Assembly (NCBI GenBank): GCA_019116445.1
Contig: DXBP01000003.1
Span: 1-64,000, forward strand
Direction: 5' to 3'
Length of the DNA stretch: 64,000 bases
Source of the DNA: Candidatus Gemmiger excrementigallinarum
GTDB taxonomy: Bacteria > Bacillota > Clostridia > Oscillospirales > Ruminococcaceae
The stretch's first letter is position 1, and the number at the start of each line of letters is the position of its first letter. The position numbers and the translations under genes are program-made. The notes under the pieces are model-generated. The model had not been told where the DNA came from and did not search any database. It worked only from the letters and a program-made list of their open reading frames with translations. Below, piece by piece: positions 51,088 to 59,740 of this stretch.

Positions 51088-51798
51088 ATGCTTCACAATA
51101 TTCTGGCGGAATTTCTTGGTACCGGGTTGATGATTGTTTTCGGCGTTGGCGTACATTGCGATGAAGTTTTGAAAAACAGCAAGTACCGCGGCTCCGGGCA
51201 CTTGTTTGCCATTACAACCTGGGGCTTTGGCATTTCTGTTGTCTTGATGATTTTTGGTGGTGTTTGCCTGAATCCTTCCATGGCTTTGGCTCAGGCCCTT
51301 TTGGGGATGATGCCCTGGAGCGCTTTTATTCCCTACGCCATTGCAGAGATGGCCGGCGCCTTTGTGGGTGCGTTGATCTGCTATGTAATGTATGCCGACC
51401 AGTTCCGTGCCAGCGAAAACGAAGTTGATCCCATCGCGGTCCGCAACATTTTCTCCACCAACCCGCCTATGCGCGACCTGCCCCGCAACTACTTTGTCGA
51501 AACGTTTGCCACCACGGTTTTTCTGACAGCCATCCTTGCAATTGCCAAAAACTATGAAACCTGGCTGCCGTTGGGCGTTGGGATTCTGGTCTGGGCTGTG
51601 GGTATGGGCTTCGGCGGCACAACCGGTTTTGCCATGAATCAAGCCCGTGACCTTGGTCCGCGGCTGGCCTATCAGCTGCTTCCCATTCGCAATAAGGCAG
51701 ATAACGACTGGGCCTATGGCCTTCTGGTTCCCGGCACTGCCCCCTTTGTTGGCGCGATGATTGCAGCTGCGTTCTGCAAATTTTTCCTAGGAATGTAA
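51088..51798 (+). CDS. MIP (aquaporin/glycerol facilitator) channel, LarD-like
   Basis: 236-residue channel with six hydrophobic segments and the MIP duplication. The first pore box reads LNPSMALAQ (NPS instead of NPA) and the second MNQARDLGPR (NQA instead of NPA, with the conserved Arg kept). The motif FLGTGLMIVFG at the start and ARDLGPRLA near 195 are those of glycerol-facilitator types. The position behind larA matches larD, a lactic acid channel in L. plantarum, so lactate passage is inferred. Confidence 0.87.
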   Translation: MLHNILAEFLGTGLMIVFGVGVHCDEVLKNSKYRGSGHLFAITTWGFGISVVLMIFGGVCLNPSMALAQALLGMMPWSAFIPYAIAEMAGAFVGALICYVMYADQFRASENEVDPIAVRNIFSTNPPMRDLPRNYFVETFATTVFLTAILAIAKNYETWLPLGVGILVWAVGMGFGGTTGFAMNQARDLGPRLAYQLLPIRNKADNDWAYGLLVPGTAPFVGAMIAAAFCKFFLGM

Positions 51799-51810
51799 TA
51801 TTCAAAAAAT

Positions 51811-51851
51811 ATCCGAACCATGCATGAGTAGCTGCATGGTTCGGATTTTTT
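51811..51851 (+). terminator. Terminator of the larA operon
   Basis: 14-bp perfect stem ATCCGAACCATGCA / TGCATGGTTCGGAT (51811-51846), followed by TTTTT; the left side is A-rich, so it may work both ways. Confidence 0.9.
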
Positions 51852-51878
51852 ATTCTTCTGTAGGTTACACAAATAAAT

Positions 51879-51909
51879 CCCCAGACAAAACCTTCCGGTT
51901 CGTCTGGGG
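51879..51909. terminator. Terminator of ssrA, bidirectional
   Basis: CCCCAGAC / GTCTGGGG with inner AACC/GGTT pairing. On the minus strand it follows the tmRNA 3' CCA after 6 bases; on the plus strand it is followed by TTTTTG. Confidence 0.75.
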
Positions 51910-51915
51910 TTTTTG

Positions 51916-52268
51916 TGGTGGAGCTGACGGGAGTCGAACCCGTGTCCGAAAAGAAATCGGTTAGAGTATCTCCGGGCGCAGTATGTTTATTGGAATTCCC
52001 TTGGCGCGGGCGAGCATACACGCACTACGCCTTGGTAGCTTCATAAATTCATGACGGGCCGCAAAGCTTAAGCCCGTGCACGTTCAGTACCTAATCGACG
52101 CCCTGACCCCGCGCGGTACTAACGCGGGCAGGACGGTCGCGCCTAATTAGGCAGCGACGGCAACAGGATAAGTGTTGTCAGTTAATTTGTTTTGGCGCTT
52201 TTATCGTGGTGCACCGCCACGGCCCGCTGCTCACGCCTCTCTCTCCCCGTCGAAACCATTACAGCCCC
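51916..52268 (-). ncRNA. ssrA: Transfer-messenger RNA (tmRNA)
   Basis: 353-nt tmRNA that rescues stalled ribosomes. The minus strand begins GGGGCTGTAATGGTTTCGAC and ends with GACTCCCGTCAGCTCCACCA, the tRNA-like T arm, acceptor stem and CCA. The mRNA part encodes a proteolysis tag ending NTYPVAVAA followed by TAA; the first codons cannot be set with certainty. It lies downstream of smpB, its protein partner, on the same strand. No clear promoter was found, so it may be processed from the smpB transcript. Confidence 0.96.
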
Positions 52269-52317
52269 GCATTTTCGGCAGGAGGTTTCCTGCCGGGAAA
52301 GCAAAAGCAAACAGCTT

Positions 52318-52785
52318 TTATCGCTGCGTTTTCAATGCACGGTCAATATCCCGCTTGGCATCGCGCGCCGCAGCTGTCGCGCGCTTGTCGTAGAGTTTTT
52401 TGCCCTTGCACAGGCCCAGTTCCAGCTTTACCCGCCCATGTTTGAAATAAAGCGAAAGCGGAACCAGTGTATATCCCTGCAGTTTAATCTGCTGACCCAG
52501 GCGCCGGATTTCGCTTTTGTGCGCCAACAGTCGTCTGGGACGCCGCGGATCTTTATTAAAGATGTTTCCCTGCTCGTAAGGGCTGATATGCATCCCCTTG
52601 ACAATCAGTTCCCCATCATCAATATCTGCCCAGGAATCTTTCAGGTTTACCCCTCCGGCACGCAGACTTTTGACCTCGGTGCCTACCAGTTCAATACCGG
52701 TTTCCAGGGCCTCCATCACAAAGTATTCGTGGCGCGCCTCGCGGTTCAAGGCAATCACCTTTTTGCCGGTTTTATCCTCTGCCAC
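52318..52785 (-). CDS. smpB: SsrA-binding protein
   Basis: 155-residue OB-fold protein that carries tmRNA to stalled ribosomes. Conserved stretches are [29 protein letters not shown] near 12-40, [10 protein letters not shown]-type [11 protein letters not shown] near 65, and the basic C-terminal tail [25 protein letters not shown]. The start is a GTG at 52785 with GGAGGT 7 bases upstream. Confidence 0.96.
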   Translation of the reverse strand: MAEDKTGKKVIALNREARHEYFVMEALETGIELVGTEVKSLRAGGVNLKDSWADIDDGELIVKGMHISPYEQGNIFNKDPRRPRRLLAHKSEIRRLGQQIKLQGYTLVPLSLYFKHGRVKLELGLCKGKKLYDKRATAAARDAKRDIDRALKTQR

Positions 52786-52857
52786 AAAGCACACCTCCTT
52801 TGTATATGGTGATTTTAGATTATAGCGCAACTATGTGCAAAAGTCAAGAAAAAAGCC

Positions 52858-53454
52858 TCACAATTCTCCACGACCCTGCATTGCGCGGAAAAGCGTGGTT
52901 TCGTCCGCATACTCCAGGCTGGAGCCCACCGGCAAGCCATACGCAAGGCGCGTGGCGCGCACCCCCAAGGGCTTGATGAGCTTGGCCAGGTACATGGCCG
53001 TAGCCTCCCCTTCCACTGTGGGGCTGGTAGCCATGATAACCTCTTTGACGGTATCATTCAGCCGCGCAAGAAGTTCCTTAACGCAAAGCTGCTCCACCCC
53101 AATGCCATCTATCGGCGAAATCAAGCCGTGCAGCACATGATACAGACCATTGTATTCATGTGTACGCTCGATGGATTTGATGTCCCGCGGGCTTTCAACA
53201 ACACAGATCACGCTGCGATCCCGCTTGGGGGAAGCGCAAATCTTGCAGATTTCTCCGGCAGTGTAATCCTGGCAAATGCGGCAGCGATGCAGGTCTTTCT
53301 TGGCATGTTCGATGGCCTGGGCCAGTTCCATCGCCTGTTCGTTGGACATCGACATCACTTCGTAGGCCATACGCGTAGCGCCTTTTCGTCCAACTCCGGA
53401 AAAGCGTGCAAACTGATCAACCAGATTTTCCAGTGGTTCAAGGTTTTGCGGCAT
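52858..53454 (-). CDS. recR: Recombination protein RecR
   Basis: 198-residue DNA repair factor of the RecFOR pathway. Helix-hairpin-helix near the start (LVDQFARFSGVGRKGATRMAYEV), a zinc finger with CRICQDYTAGEICKIC near 57-72, and a TOPRIM domain (VICVVESPRDIKSIERTHEYNGLYHVL). It follows ebfC by 12 bases. Confidence 0.96.
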   Translation of the reverse strand: MPQNLEPLENLVDQFARFSGVGRKGATRMAYEVMSMSNEQAMELAQAIEHAKKDLHRCRICQDYTAGEICKICASPKRDRSVICVVESPRDIKSIERTHEYNGLYHVLHGLISPIDGIGVEQLCVKELLARLNDTVKEVIMATSPTVEGEATAMYLAKLIKPLGVRATRLAYGLPVGSSLEYADETTLFRAMQGRGEL

Positions 53455-53466
53455 TCTTACGCCCTC

Positions 53467-53808
53467 TTAGCCCAATCCGGGAATGTTCATTCCGCCGGTC
53501 AGTTTTCCCATTTCTTCCTCAGAATCCTTGTCTACCGCAGCAACTGCGCTGTTGACAGCCGCCGCGATCAGGTCTTCCAGCATCTCGATATCCTCGGGGT
53601 CCACAGCCTCCGGCTTGATCTTGACCGCAGTGATTTCATGCTTGCCGGTCATGGTAACCGTGACCATTTCACCGCTGGCGGTACCGGTATACTCCTTGGC
53701 CTCCAGTTCTTCCTGCTTGGCACGAATCTCATCCTGCATCTTCTGAACCTGACGCATCATTGCATTGGGGTCCGGGCGGCCGTAACCTTTCGGCAGTCTT
53801 GCTTTCAT
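53467..53808 (-). CDS. ebfC: YbaB/EbfC nucleoid-associated protein
   Basis: 113-residue DNA-binding protein. The pattern MMRQVQKMQDEIRAKQEELEAKEYTGTASGEMVTVTMTGKHEITAVKI-like is typical, with a short basic N-terminal extension (ARLPKGYGRPDPN). It lies between dnaX and recR as in most bacteria. Confidence 0.94.
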   Translation of the reverse strand: MKARLPKGYGRPDPNAMMRQVQKMQDEIRAKQEELEAKEYTGTASGEMVTVTMTGKHEITAVKIKPEAVDPEDIEMLEDLIAAAVNSAVAAVDKDSEEEMGKLTGGMNIPGLG

Positions 53809-53826
53809 GAGTAAATCCTCCCATAA

Positions 53827-55557
53827 TTATTTATCTTCTATTTTGACATCCACGCCCAACGCCTGCATATTCTGCAAGGTTTGGTCAAGGGACATCTGCG
53901 GGTTTCCGTTTTCCTCGTTTTTCGGCGCCTCATAAGGGCCAATGCTGCACCGTATTTTGGTTACACGGTAGATTGTTTCTTTAAGTTTTTTGCTTACTTC
54001 CCGGTTATTCCGGATATAATCGCGGAACGCATCACTGCACTCAAACAGCACATGCTTACCGTCATAATATGCGCGAGTACCGCGCAAAAAGGAAATCATC
54101 ATGCCGTCTGTTTCTTCCAGATCGGCAAGAACCAGCGCCCATTGGGGAAACGGTTCAAGCGGGCCGGCCTCTTGCTGCGGCGCGGCACGGCGCGGTACCG
54201 GCGGCTTGACTGCCGGTACGGAATCAGCAGATGGTGCTTGTTGCGGCACCGGCGATGCCGGGCGAAGTTCTGGCTGCAAAAATTCAGGTTCGTCATCAGG
54301 CGGCGGTAATTCTTCCGGCTCCTGCTGCACTTTCTCCTGTACTGTCGGTGGAGGTGTGACGGGGCTAACACTCTGTACCACCGGCGGAACGGCAGAAAAC
54401 GCCGCCGGCGTCGCCGCGAACGGTTGTGGTGCCGTCGGCTGAACAACCTGCACGGTGGCTGCCGCTTGCACCGGGACCGCCTGGGGCTGCGTTAAAGAAA
54501 ACACCGCCAATTCCAATTCAATGCGCTGATCGGTCCCACGGCTCATTTTCTCCAATGCCTGTCCGAAAGCGTTGATGGCCCGGATAGCTTCTGCCTGGGG
54601 GAAATCCTTACGCTCTGCATACGCTGTTTCTTCTTCCGGTGATGTACCGGTCAGAAGGTCTGTTCCACCCGGCAGTGAGCACAGCATCAGGTTACGATAG
54701 TGTCCGGCCAGTTCCATGCACAGGCGCCGCATATCGACGCTTTGCTGGCGCAGTTCCGCGATTTTTCCAAGTGCCGCCACAGAATCTTTGGCGGCAATGG
54801 CATCACTGATCTCAAAAAGATACCCACGATCGGTAACGCCGGCCATACGCCGTACCAAGGCTTCGTCCACATGGTTATCGACACCTGCACAGGTATCCAG
54901 AATGGACAACGCGTCACGCATAGCGCCATCCGCAAGACGACCAATCAACTGCGCAGCACCAGAATCCAGTTCGATCTGCTCCTGTCCGGCCACATAGGTC
55001 AAGCGACCGGCAATATCCTGCGCGGTAATGCGCGCAAAATCATACCGCTGGCAGCGGCTGAGAATCGTTACCGGAACTTTCTGCACTTCGGTAGTGGCCA
55101 AAATGAAAATCACGTGCTCCGGTGGCTCTTCCATGGTTTTGAGCAGTGCGTTGAAAGCCTGCGTGGAGAGCATGTGCACCTCGTCGATGATGTATACCTT
55201 ATAGTGGCATACAGACGGCAGATAGGCAACCTCGTCCCGCAAATCACGGATGTCATCCACACCGTTGTTGGATGCGGCGTCCATCTCGATGATATCCATG
55301 ATGGCACCGCTGTCGATGCCTTTGCAGACCTCACATTCGCAGCAAGGATCTGGGCTGGTGTGGTCCAGACAGTTGACTGCTTTGGCAAAAATTTTGGCAC
55401 AGGTCGTTTTACCGGTACCGCGGGTGCCGGTGAACAGGTAGGCATGGCCGATACGTCCCGCAGCGATCTGATTCTGCAGCGCCGTGACAATGGGTTCCTG
55501 CCCCACAACGTCAGCAAAGCGCTGCGGACGCCACTTGCGATACAACGCGCGGTACAT
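53827..55557 (-). CDS. dnaX: DNA polymerase III subunit gamma/tau
   Basis: 576-residue clamp-loader ATPase. It starts MYRALYRKWRPQRFADVVGQ, followed by Walker A GTRGTGKTT (near 45), the zinc Cys group CCECEVC (near 72), IIDEVHMLS (near 120) and the sensor SRCQRYDF. Residues about 365-490 are a Pro/Gln/Val-rich linker before a tau-like C-terminal domain. The ATG at 55557 has GGGGAGGTG 6 bases upstream; the frame is open further up but there it overlaps the SRP RNA. Programmed frameshifting was not assessed. Confidence 0.95.
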   Translation of the reverse strand: MYRALYRKWRPQRFADVVGQEPIVTALQNQIAAGRIGHAYLFTGTRGTGKTTCAKIFAKAVNCLDHTSPDPCCECEVCKGIDSGAIMDIIEMDAASNNGVDDIRDLRDEVAYLPSVCHYKVYIIDEVHMLSTQAFNALLKTMEEPPEHVIFILATTEVQKVPVTILSRCQRYDFARITAQDIAGRLTYVAGQEQIELDSGAAQLIGRLADGAMRDALSILDTCAGVDNHVDEALVRRMAGVTDRGYLFEISDAIAAKDSVAALGKIAELRQQSVDMRRLCMELAGHYRNLMLCSLPGGTDLLTGTSPEEETAYAERKDFPQAEAIRAINAFGQALEKMSRGTDQRIELELAVFSLTQPQAVPVQAAATVQVVQPTAPQPFAATPAAFSAVPPVVQSVSPVTPPPTVQEKVQQEPEELPPPDDEPEFLQPELRPASPVPQQAPSADSVPAVKPPVPRRAAPQQEAGPLEPFPQWALVLADLEETDGMMISFLRGTRAYYDGKHVLFECSDAFRDYIRNNREVSKKLKETIYRVTKIRCSIGPYEAPKNEENGNPQMSLDQTLQNMQALGVDVKIEDK

Positions 55558-55585
55558 AGGCACACCTCCCCGTAAAATCAGAAAA

Positions 55586-55754
55586 AGCGGGCAGAGCACG
55601 CGGCTGCGCTGCTTTGCGTACAGATGCAGGCTTGCCGCAGCACTGGACGAGCGCCGCTTAATGCTGCTCGGTTCCCCGCCTGACATGGTTCACAGGCCGC
55701 CCACGCACGGGGCCCGCATCTGTACGCAAAACAGCGCAATTCAGCCCTGTCCGC
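55586..55754 (-). ncRNA. ffs: Signal recognition particle RNA (large, Alu-containing type)
   Basis: About 169-nt SRP RNA. The minus strand has the conserved SRP54-binding hairpin sequence GAACCATGTCAGGCGGGGAA followed by CCGAGCAGCA. The ends pair: GCGGACAGGGC (5') with GCTCTGCCCGC (3'), and a perfect 14-bp inner helix TTGCGTACAGATGC / GCATCTGTACGCAA lies within. A run of T follows the 3' end at 55581-55585 and acts as the terminator. It is directly upstream of dnaX, as scr is in Bacillus. Confidence 0.93.
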
Positions 55755-55761
55755 AAAAGAT

Positions 55762-55790
55762 ATTATACAATATTGCCGGGATAATTGCAA
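55762..55790 (-). promoter_or_regulatory. SRP RNA promoter
   Basis: Minus-strand TTGCAA (55785-55790), a 17-base spacer and TATAAT (55762-55767); the predicted start at about 55754 matches the 5' strand of the closing helix. Confidence 0.85.
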
Positions 55791-55809
55791 GGGGTGGTTT
55801 GCGGGGTTT

Positions 55810-56559
55810 TTATCGCCGAAGATAGTAGGTTCCTTCCGGCGCACGGCAAAGCGTTACGCCAAATATTTCATCCAGAATTTTTTGCTCAAAGAGTTGCTGC
55901 GGCGCATCAAAAGCGGCCAGCTTTCCTTCCGCCAGCACAGCCACACGGTCGCTGTATTGCAGTGCCTGGGCAAGGTCGTGAAGAACAAGCACAACGGTTT
56001 TGCCCTGATCTGCCAGTTTACGCAGCAGTTCCAGCAGTTCAAATTGAGCCGCCACATCAAGATATGTCGTTGGTTCATCCAGCAGAATCGCATCCCCGCC
56101 CTGCGCAAGCGCCATTGCCACATAAACGCGCTGGCGCTCACCACCTGAAAGTTCACGCAAATCCCTGTCCGCCCAGCGGGCCACGCCGGCCGACTGCATG
56201 GCCTGTTCCACCGCCGCACGATCTTTGGAGGTCATTTGACGGGAAAGGCCCAGATACGGGAAACGCCCATGGCTCACAAGTCCGCGAACCGAAATTTCCG
56301 GAATATTGCGCACCTGAGGCATAAAGGCTACTGCACGAGCAAATTCTTTACGGTCATAGGTTCGGATAGAACGTCCTTGCAGCAGGATCTGGCCGTCCAG
56401 AAGCGGCAGCTGCCTGGCAATGGCCTTGAGCAGCGTCGTCTTTCCGCAGCCGTTGGTTCCCACCAGGGTGGTAATCTGACCTGCATACACTGTGAAGCTG
56501 ACATTTTGCAAAATCGGAGTGCCATCGTATCCGACTGCCGCACGCTGAAGTTCAAACAT
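55810..56559 (-). CDS. ABC transporter ATPase, FecE/BtuD type
   Basis: 249-residue nucleotide-binding subunit. Walker A VGTNGCGKTTLL (near residue 33), Q-loop MPQVRN, signature LSGGERQRVYVAMALAQGG (near 137), Walker B AILLDEPTTYLD, and the switch His in VLVLHDLAQA. It is of the iron-siderophore/cobalamin importer class. Since it ends a cobalamin operon, import of corrinoid is the likely role; no substrate-binding protein gene is visible. It overlaps the permease gene by 8 bases. Confidence 0.92.
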   Translation of the reverse strand: MFELQRAAVGYDGTPILQNVSFTVYAGQITTLVGTNGCGKTTLLKAIARQLPLLDGQILLQGRSIRTYDRKEFARAVAFMPQVRNIPEISVRGLVSHGRFPYLGLSRQMTSKDRAAVEQAMQSAGVARWADRDLRELSGGERQRVYVAMALAQGGDAILLDEPTTYLDVAAQFELLELLRKLADQGKTVVLVLHDLAQALQYSDRVAVLAEGKLAAFDAPQQLFEQKILDEIFGVTLCRAPEGTYYLRR

Positions 56560-57565
56560 AGATGCGCCCCCTTTTGCGGTGAAGCAGCAAGCTCAGGAAG
56601 AACGGCCCGCCAATGAGCGAAAGCAGAATTCCCACCGGGAGTTCAAACGGTGCAAACAGCAGCCGGGCAGCAATATCGCAGGTTACCACAAACGCCGCTC
56701 CCAACAGTGCCGAAGCCGGCACCAGAATCCGGTGGTCTGTGCCCACCAGCCTGCGAGCAATATGCGGTGCCAACAGCCCCACAAAGCTCAATAACCCGGC
56801 AAAGCTGACCGCAGCTCCTGCCAGTAAAGCCGCTGCCAGAATTCCCAGAAAGCGGGTACGGGTAACATGAAGACCCAATCCGGAAGCACTCTCTTCTCCC
56901 AGGCAGAGCACATTCAAATCCACCGTCAAGAACAAGGCAAGCAGTATTCCGATTACAAAATATGGGAAAGCGGCGGCCAGCATCCCCATAGTAACGCCGG
57001 ATAACCCGCCCGTCAAAAAACCGGGTGAACTGGCAACGATTTCCGGCCAAAGGAGTTTCAGAGTGTTGATTCCCGCGGTCAGCATGCCGCTGACCGCAAG
57101 ACCAGCCAGCACCAGGGTCGTGCGGGAAAGCCCTGCGCGCCAGGCAAGAAGGTACACCAGCATTGAACAGCTGAGAGCTCCCAGGAAAGAGGCAAATTGC
57201 ATGGCACCAGGCACCGCCGGTGCCACGACCATGGCAAACAAAGCGAAAAAGCCGGCACCGGCATTGACGCCGATAACATTGGGACTGGCCATAGCGTTAT
57301 TGAGCACTGCCTGCAGCAGTACGCCTGCCACCGCCAGGGCAGCACCGGAAAACAGCCCGCCCAGCATACGCGGCAAGCGTACGTAGGCAATCACACGCCA
57401 TACAGGGTCTTGCTCGCCCCGCGTGCACAGCGCCTGCCACAGTTGCGCCAGGGAATAGGGCTGGCTCCCCAGACACAGTGCCGCAACAGAGGACACCAGA
57501 ACAGCGGCCAGTAAGATTCCAAATACTGCCGGCGCTGCTGCCTTGCGTTTTTGTATGCTTTTCAT
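56552..57565 (-). CDS. FecCD/BtuC-type ABC transporter permease
   Basis: 337-residue permease with about ten hydrophobic helices. Family signatures: RLPRMLGGLFSGAALAVAGVLLQAVLNNAMASPNVIGVNAGAGFF-like region near 60-105, and GLLSFVGLLAPHIARRLVGTDHR near 265. It follows cbiC by 4 bases, so cobalamin or cobinamide import is the best inference; ferric siderophore is the alternative. Confidence 0.92.
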   Translation of the reverse strand: MKSIQKRKAAAPAVFGILLAAVLVSSVAALCLGSQPYSLAQLWQALCTRGEQDPVWRVIAYVRLPRMLGGLFSGAALAVAGVLLQAVLNNAMASPNVIGVNAGAGFFALFAMVVAPAVPGAMQFASFLGALSCSMLVYLLAWRAGLSRTTLVLAGLAVSGMLTAGINTLKLLWPEIVASSPGFLTGGLSGVTMGMLAAAFPYFVIGILLALFLTVDLNVLCLGEESASGLGLHVTRTRFLGILAAALLAGAAVSFAGLLSFVGLLAPHIARRLVGTDHRILVPASALLGAAFVVTCDIAARLLFAPFELPVGILLSLIGGPFFLSLLLHRKRGRIYV

Positions 57566-57569
57566 TTTA

Positions 57570-58247
57570 TCACCCCTGCCATCCGCGCGCAGACGGATTC
57601 AAGCGTCCGGTTGCCATATAAAGCAGCGCATTGCAGATTGCCGCCGCCACAGTGCTGCCCCCTTTTCGGCCCATTGCCGCGATGCAGGGAATGCCTTGTT
57701 CCGTACACACTGCGAACAGCCGTTCCTTACTCTCCACCACATTCACAAAGCCAACCGGCACCGCAACAATCAGCGAAGGACGCAGTGACTTCTGCTCTAT
57801 CAGATCGCAGAGTTCCAGCAATGCTGTGGGCGCATTGCCGACAGCAAATATTGCTTGCGGGCAGCTTTGGGCGGCATACCGCATGGCAGCTACCGCACGC
57901 GTTGTTCCTTGCAGTTTGGCTTTTTCGGCAATCATCGGTTCTGCCATATAGCATTGCGCCGACGCCCCCAGGGCCATCAGCGATGGTTTGCTGATGCCCG
58001 CCAGCGCCATATTGGTATCTGTTACAATCGTTACGCCGCGCTGCAGCGCCGTCACACCTTGCGCTACCGCTTCCGGGGTAAAGCGCAGATTCCGGGCGTA
58101 CTCAAAATCTGCCGTTGTATGAATAACACGCCGCACAACCGCATCATTTTCAGAAGGAATCTCGATTCCCATTTGTAAAAGTTCCTTCTCAATGATCTGC
58201 ATACTGGTCCGCTCGATGTCTGCGGGCAGCTTGTGTTGTATCGTCAT
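57570..58247 (-). CDS. cbiC: Cobalt-precorrin-8 methylmutase
   Basis: 225-residue isomerase that moves a methyl group from C11 to C12 to form cobyrinic acid. The catalytic His is in VIHTTADFEYARNL (near residue 43), followed by TDTNMALAGI (near 77), AVGNAPTALLEL (near 134) and PVGFVNVVESKE (near 163). It overlaps cbiP by 4 bases. The other ring-building genes are not in the window. Confidence 0.95.
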   Translation of the reverse strand: MTIQHKLPADIERTSMQIIEKELLQMGIEIPSENDAVVRRVIHTTADFEYARNLRFTPEAVAQGVTALQRGVTIVTDTNMALAGISKPSLMALGASAQCYMAEPMIAEKAKLQGTTRAVAAMRYAAQSCPQAIFAVGNAPTALLELCDLIEQKSLRPSLIVAVPVGFVNVVESKERLFAVCTEQGIPCIAAMGRKGGSTVAAAICNALLYMATGRLNPSARGWQG

Positions 58248-59740
58248 GCATATTCCTCCACCAAACGGTATATAGCCTGCATATCCAGCGCCGCACGCAC
58301 TCCGTCGGCCAACATATCAAACTGACGCTGCTGATACGCCCCATGGCTGATGGCCGCCGCCCGCTGTGGCGCGATTCCCTTTCGGGTGCAAAGCCAGTCA
58401 GCCAGTTTGACGGTAAGTTCTCCAGTATCAAACAGGCCATGCAGATAGGTGCCAAATACCAGATCCTGACAACAACCTTCCGGTGTGCCGTCCTGCAGCA
58501 TACAAAAGGGGGTTCCCGCTCCGCGGGTGCATCCCATATGGATTTCATACCCGTCCAGCTGCGCCCCGGCCAACGAGTCAGGTAACACCGTCGCCTGCAC
58601 ACGGGTTCGTGTTTTTTCTTCCGTAAACGTCGTATCTATCGGGAGAAGTCCCAATCCCCTTAATACACGCCCCGGGATTCCTCCCTCGGTGCCGTTCGGG
58701 TCCCGCAAGGTACGTCCCAGCATCTGGTACCCTCCGCACACGCCCAAAACAGGGGTATCGGCCGCCGCCGCTTTCAGGATAACGGCTTCCATGCCGCTCT
58801 GGCGGAGCCAGAGCAAGTCCTCCATTGTGTTTTTGGTTCCGGGCAGAATGATCAGATCCGGATGCCCCATAGAAGACGCCTCCGTGACATACCGGACCCC
58901 TAATGCGGGGTGATTTTCCAGGGGGGCGAAATCCGTAAAATTGGAGATCCGCGGAAGATGTACCACTGCAACATCAATGGGTTTATGTACCGAAGAACAA
59001 CTCAGGCACGGTGCCAAAGAATCCTCATCATCAATCTCCACATTCAGGTACGGCACTACGCCCAGTACCGGCAAATGAGTACGTTCCTCCAGCATGGAAA
59101 GCCCCGGACGCAGAATTTCCGGGTCGCCACGGAATTTGTTGATGACCATGCCTCCGATGCGTGCGCGTTCCTCCTCCTCCAGCAAGGCTACCGTGCCGTA
59201 AAGCTGCGCAAATACGCCGCCGCGGTCGATGTCCCCCGCCAGCAGTACCGGCGCATTGATCAGCTTGGCCAATCCCATATTGACAATATCATCGGCTTTG
59301 AGATTGATTTCGGCAGGGCTCCCCGCCCCTTCGATAACGATGACATCATATTCGGCGGCAAGGCTTTGATAAGCGTTCCGGATTTCGGGAACAAGTTGCT
59401 TTTTGTATTGGAAATACTCCTTGGCCGGCATCTGTCCGCGCACTTCCCCGCGAACAATGACCTGGCTGCCGGTATCGCTGCAGGGCTTAAGCAGAATGGG
59501 GTTCATCCGCACATCAGGTTCCACCCCGGCCGCCTGCGCCTGAACTACCTGAGCACGTCCCATTTCCAGGCCCTCCCGCGTGACATAGCTGTTCAATGCC
59601 ATATTCTGGCTCTTAAACGGTGCCACGCGCAGACCATCCTGCGCAAAAATACGGCAGAGTGCCGTGCAAAGCAGGCTTTTTCCCGCGCCCGACATGGTGC
59701 CCTGCACCATAATGCAGCGAGCCCGATTTCTATTCATCAT
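58244..59740 (-). CDS. cbiP: Cobyric acid synthase (glutamine-hydrolysing)
   Basis: 498-residue amidotransferase that amidates four side chains of adenosylcobyrinate diamide. N-terminal P-loop GTMSGAGKSLLCTAL, then RGGVFAQLYGTV and LPGTKNTMEDL, and a C-terminal type I-like glutaminase domain with GVCGGYQMLG (nucleophile Cys near 335) and TYLHGLFDT (His). The ATG at 59740 has GGGGAG 8 bases upstream and overlaps the cobD stop by 4 bases. Confidence 0.95.
   Translation of the reverse strand: MMNRNRARCIMVQGTMSGAGKSLLCTALCRIFAQDGLRVAPFKSQNMALNSYVTREGLEMGRAQVVQAQAAGVEPDVRMNPILLKPCSDTGSQVIVRGEVRGQMPAKEYFQYKKQLVPEIRNAYQSLAAEYDVIVIEGAGSPAEINLKADDIVNMGLAKLINAPVLLAGDIDRGGVFAQLYGTVALLEEEERARIGGMVINKFRGDPEILRPGLSMLEERTHLPVLGVVPYLNVEIDDEDSLAPCLSCSSVHKPIDVAVVHLPRISNFTDFAPLENHPALGVRYVTEASSMGHPDLIILPGTKNTMEDLLWLRQSGMEAVILKAAAADTPVLGVCGGYQMLGRTLRDPNGTEGGIPGRVLRGLGLLPIDTTFTEEKTRTRVQATVLPDSLAGAQLDGYEIHMGCTRGAGTPFCMLQDGTPEGCCQDLVFGTYLHGLFDTGELTVKLADWLCTRKGIAPQRAAAISHGAYQQRQFDMLADGVRAALDMQAIYRLVEEYA

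Noticed and set aside
50233-51642. A 469-codon open frame opposite larA and the MIP gene
   Set aside because: It spans the junction of two well-supported genes and has no family signature.
52269-52317. Hairpin between smpB and ssrA as a terminator, and a separate ssrA promoter
   Set aside because: The CGGCAGGA/TCCTGCCG stem has no T run after it on the minus strand, and no -35/-10 pair stood out. Co-transcription and processing seem as likely.
55561-55740. N-terminal extension of dnaX across this region
   Set aside because: The open frame lies over the SRP RNA, whose pairing ends, promoter and conserved loop are clear; dnaX has its own ribosome site at 55557.
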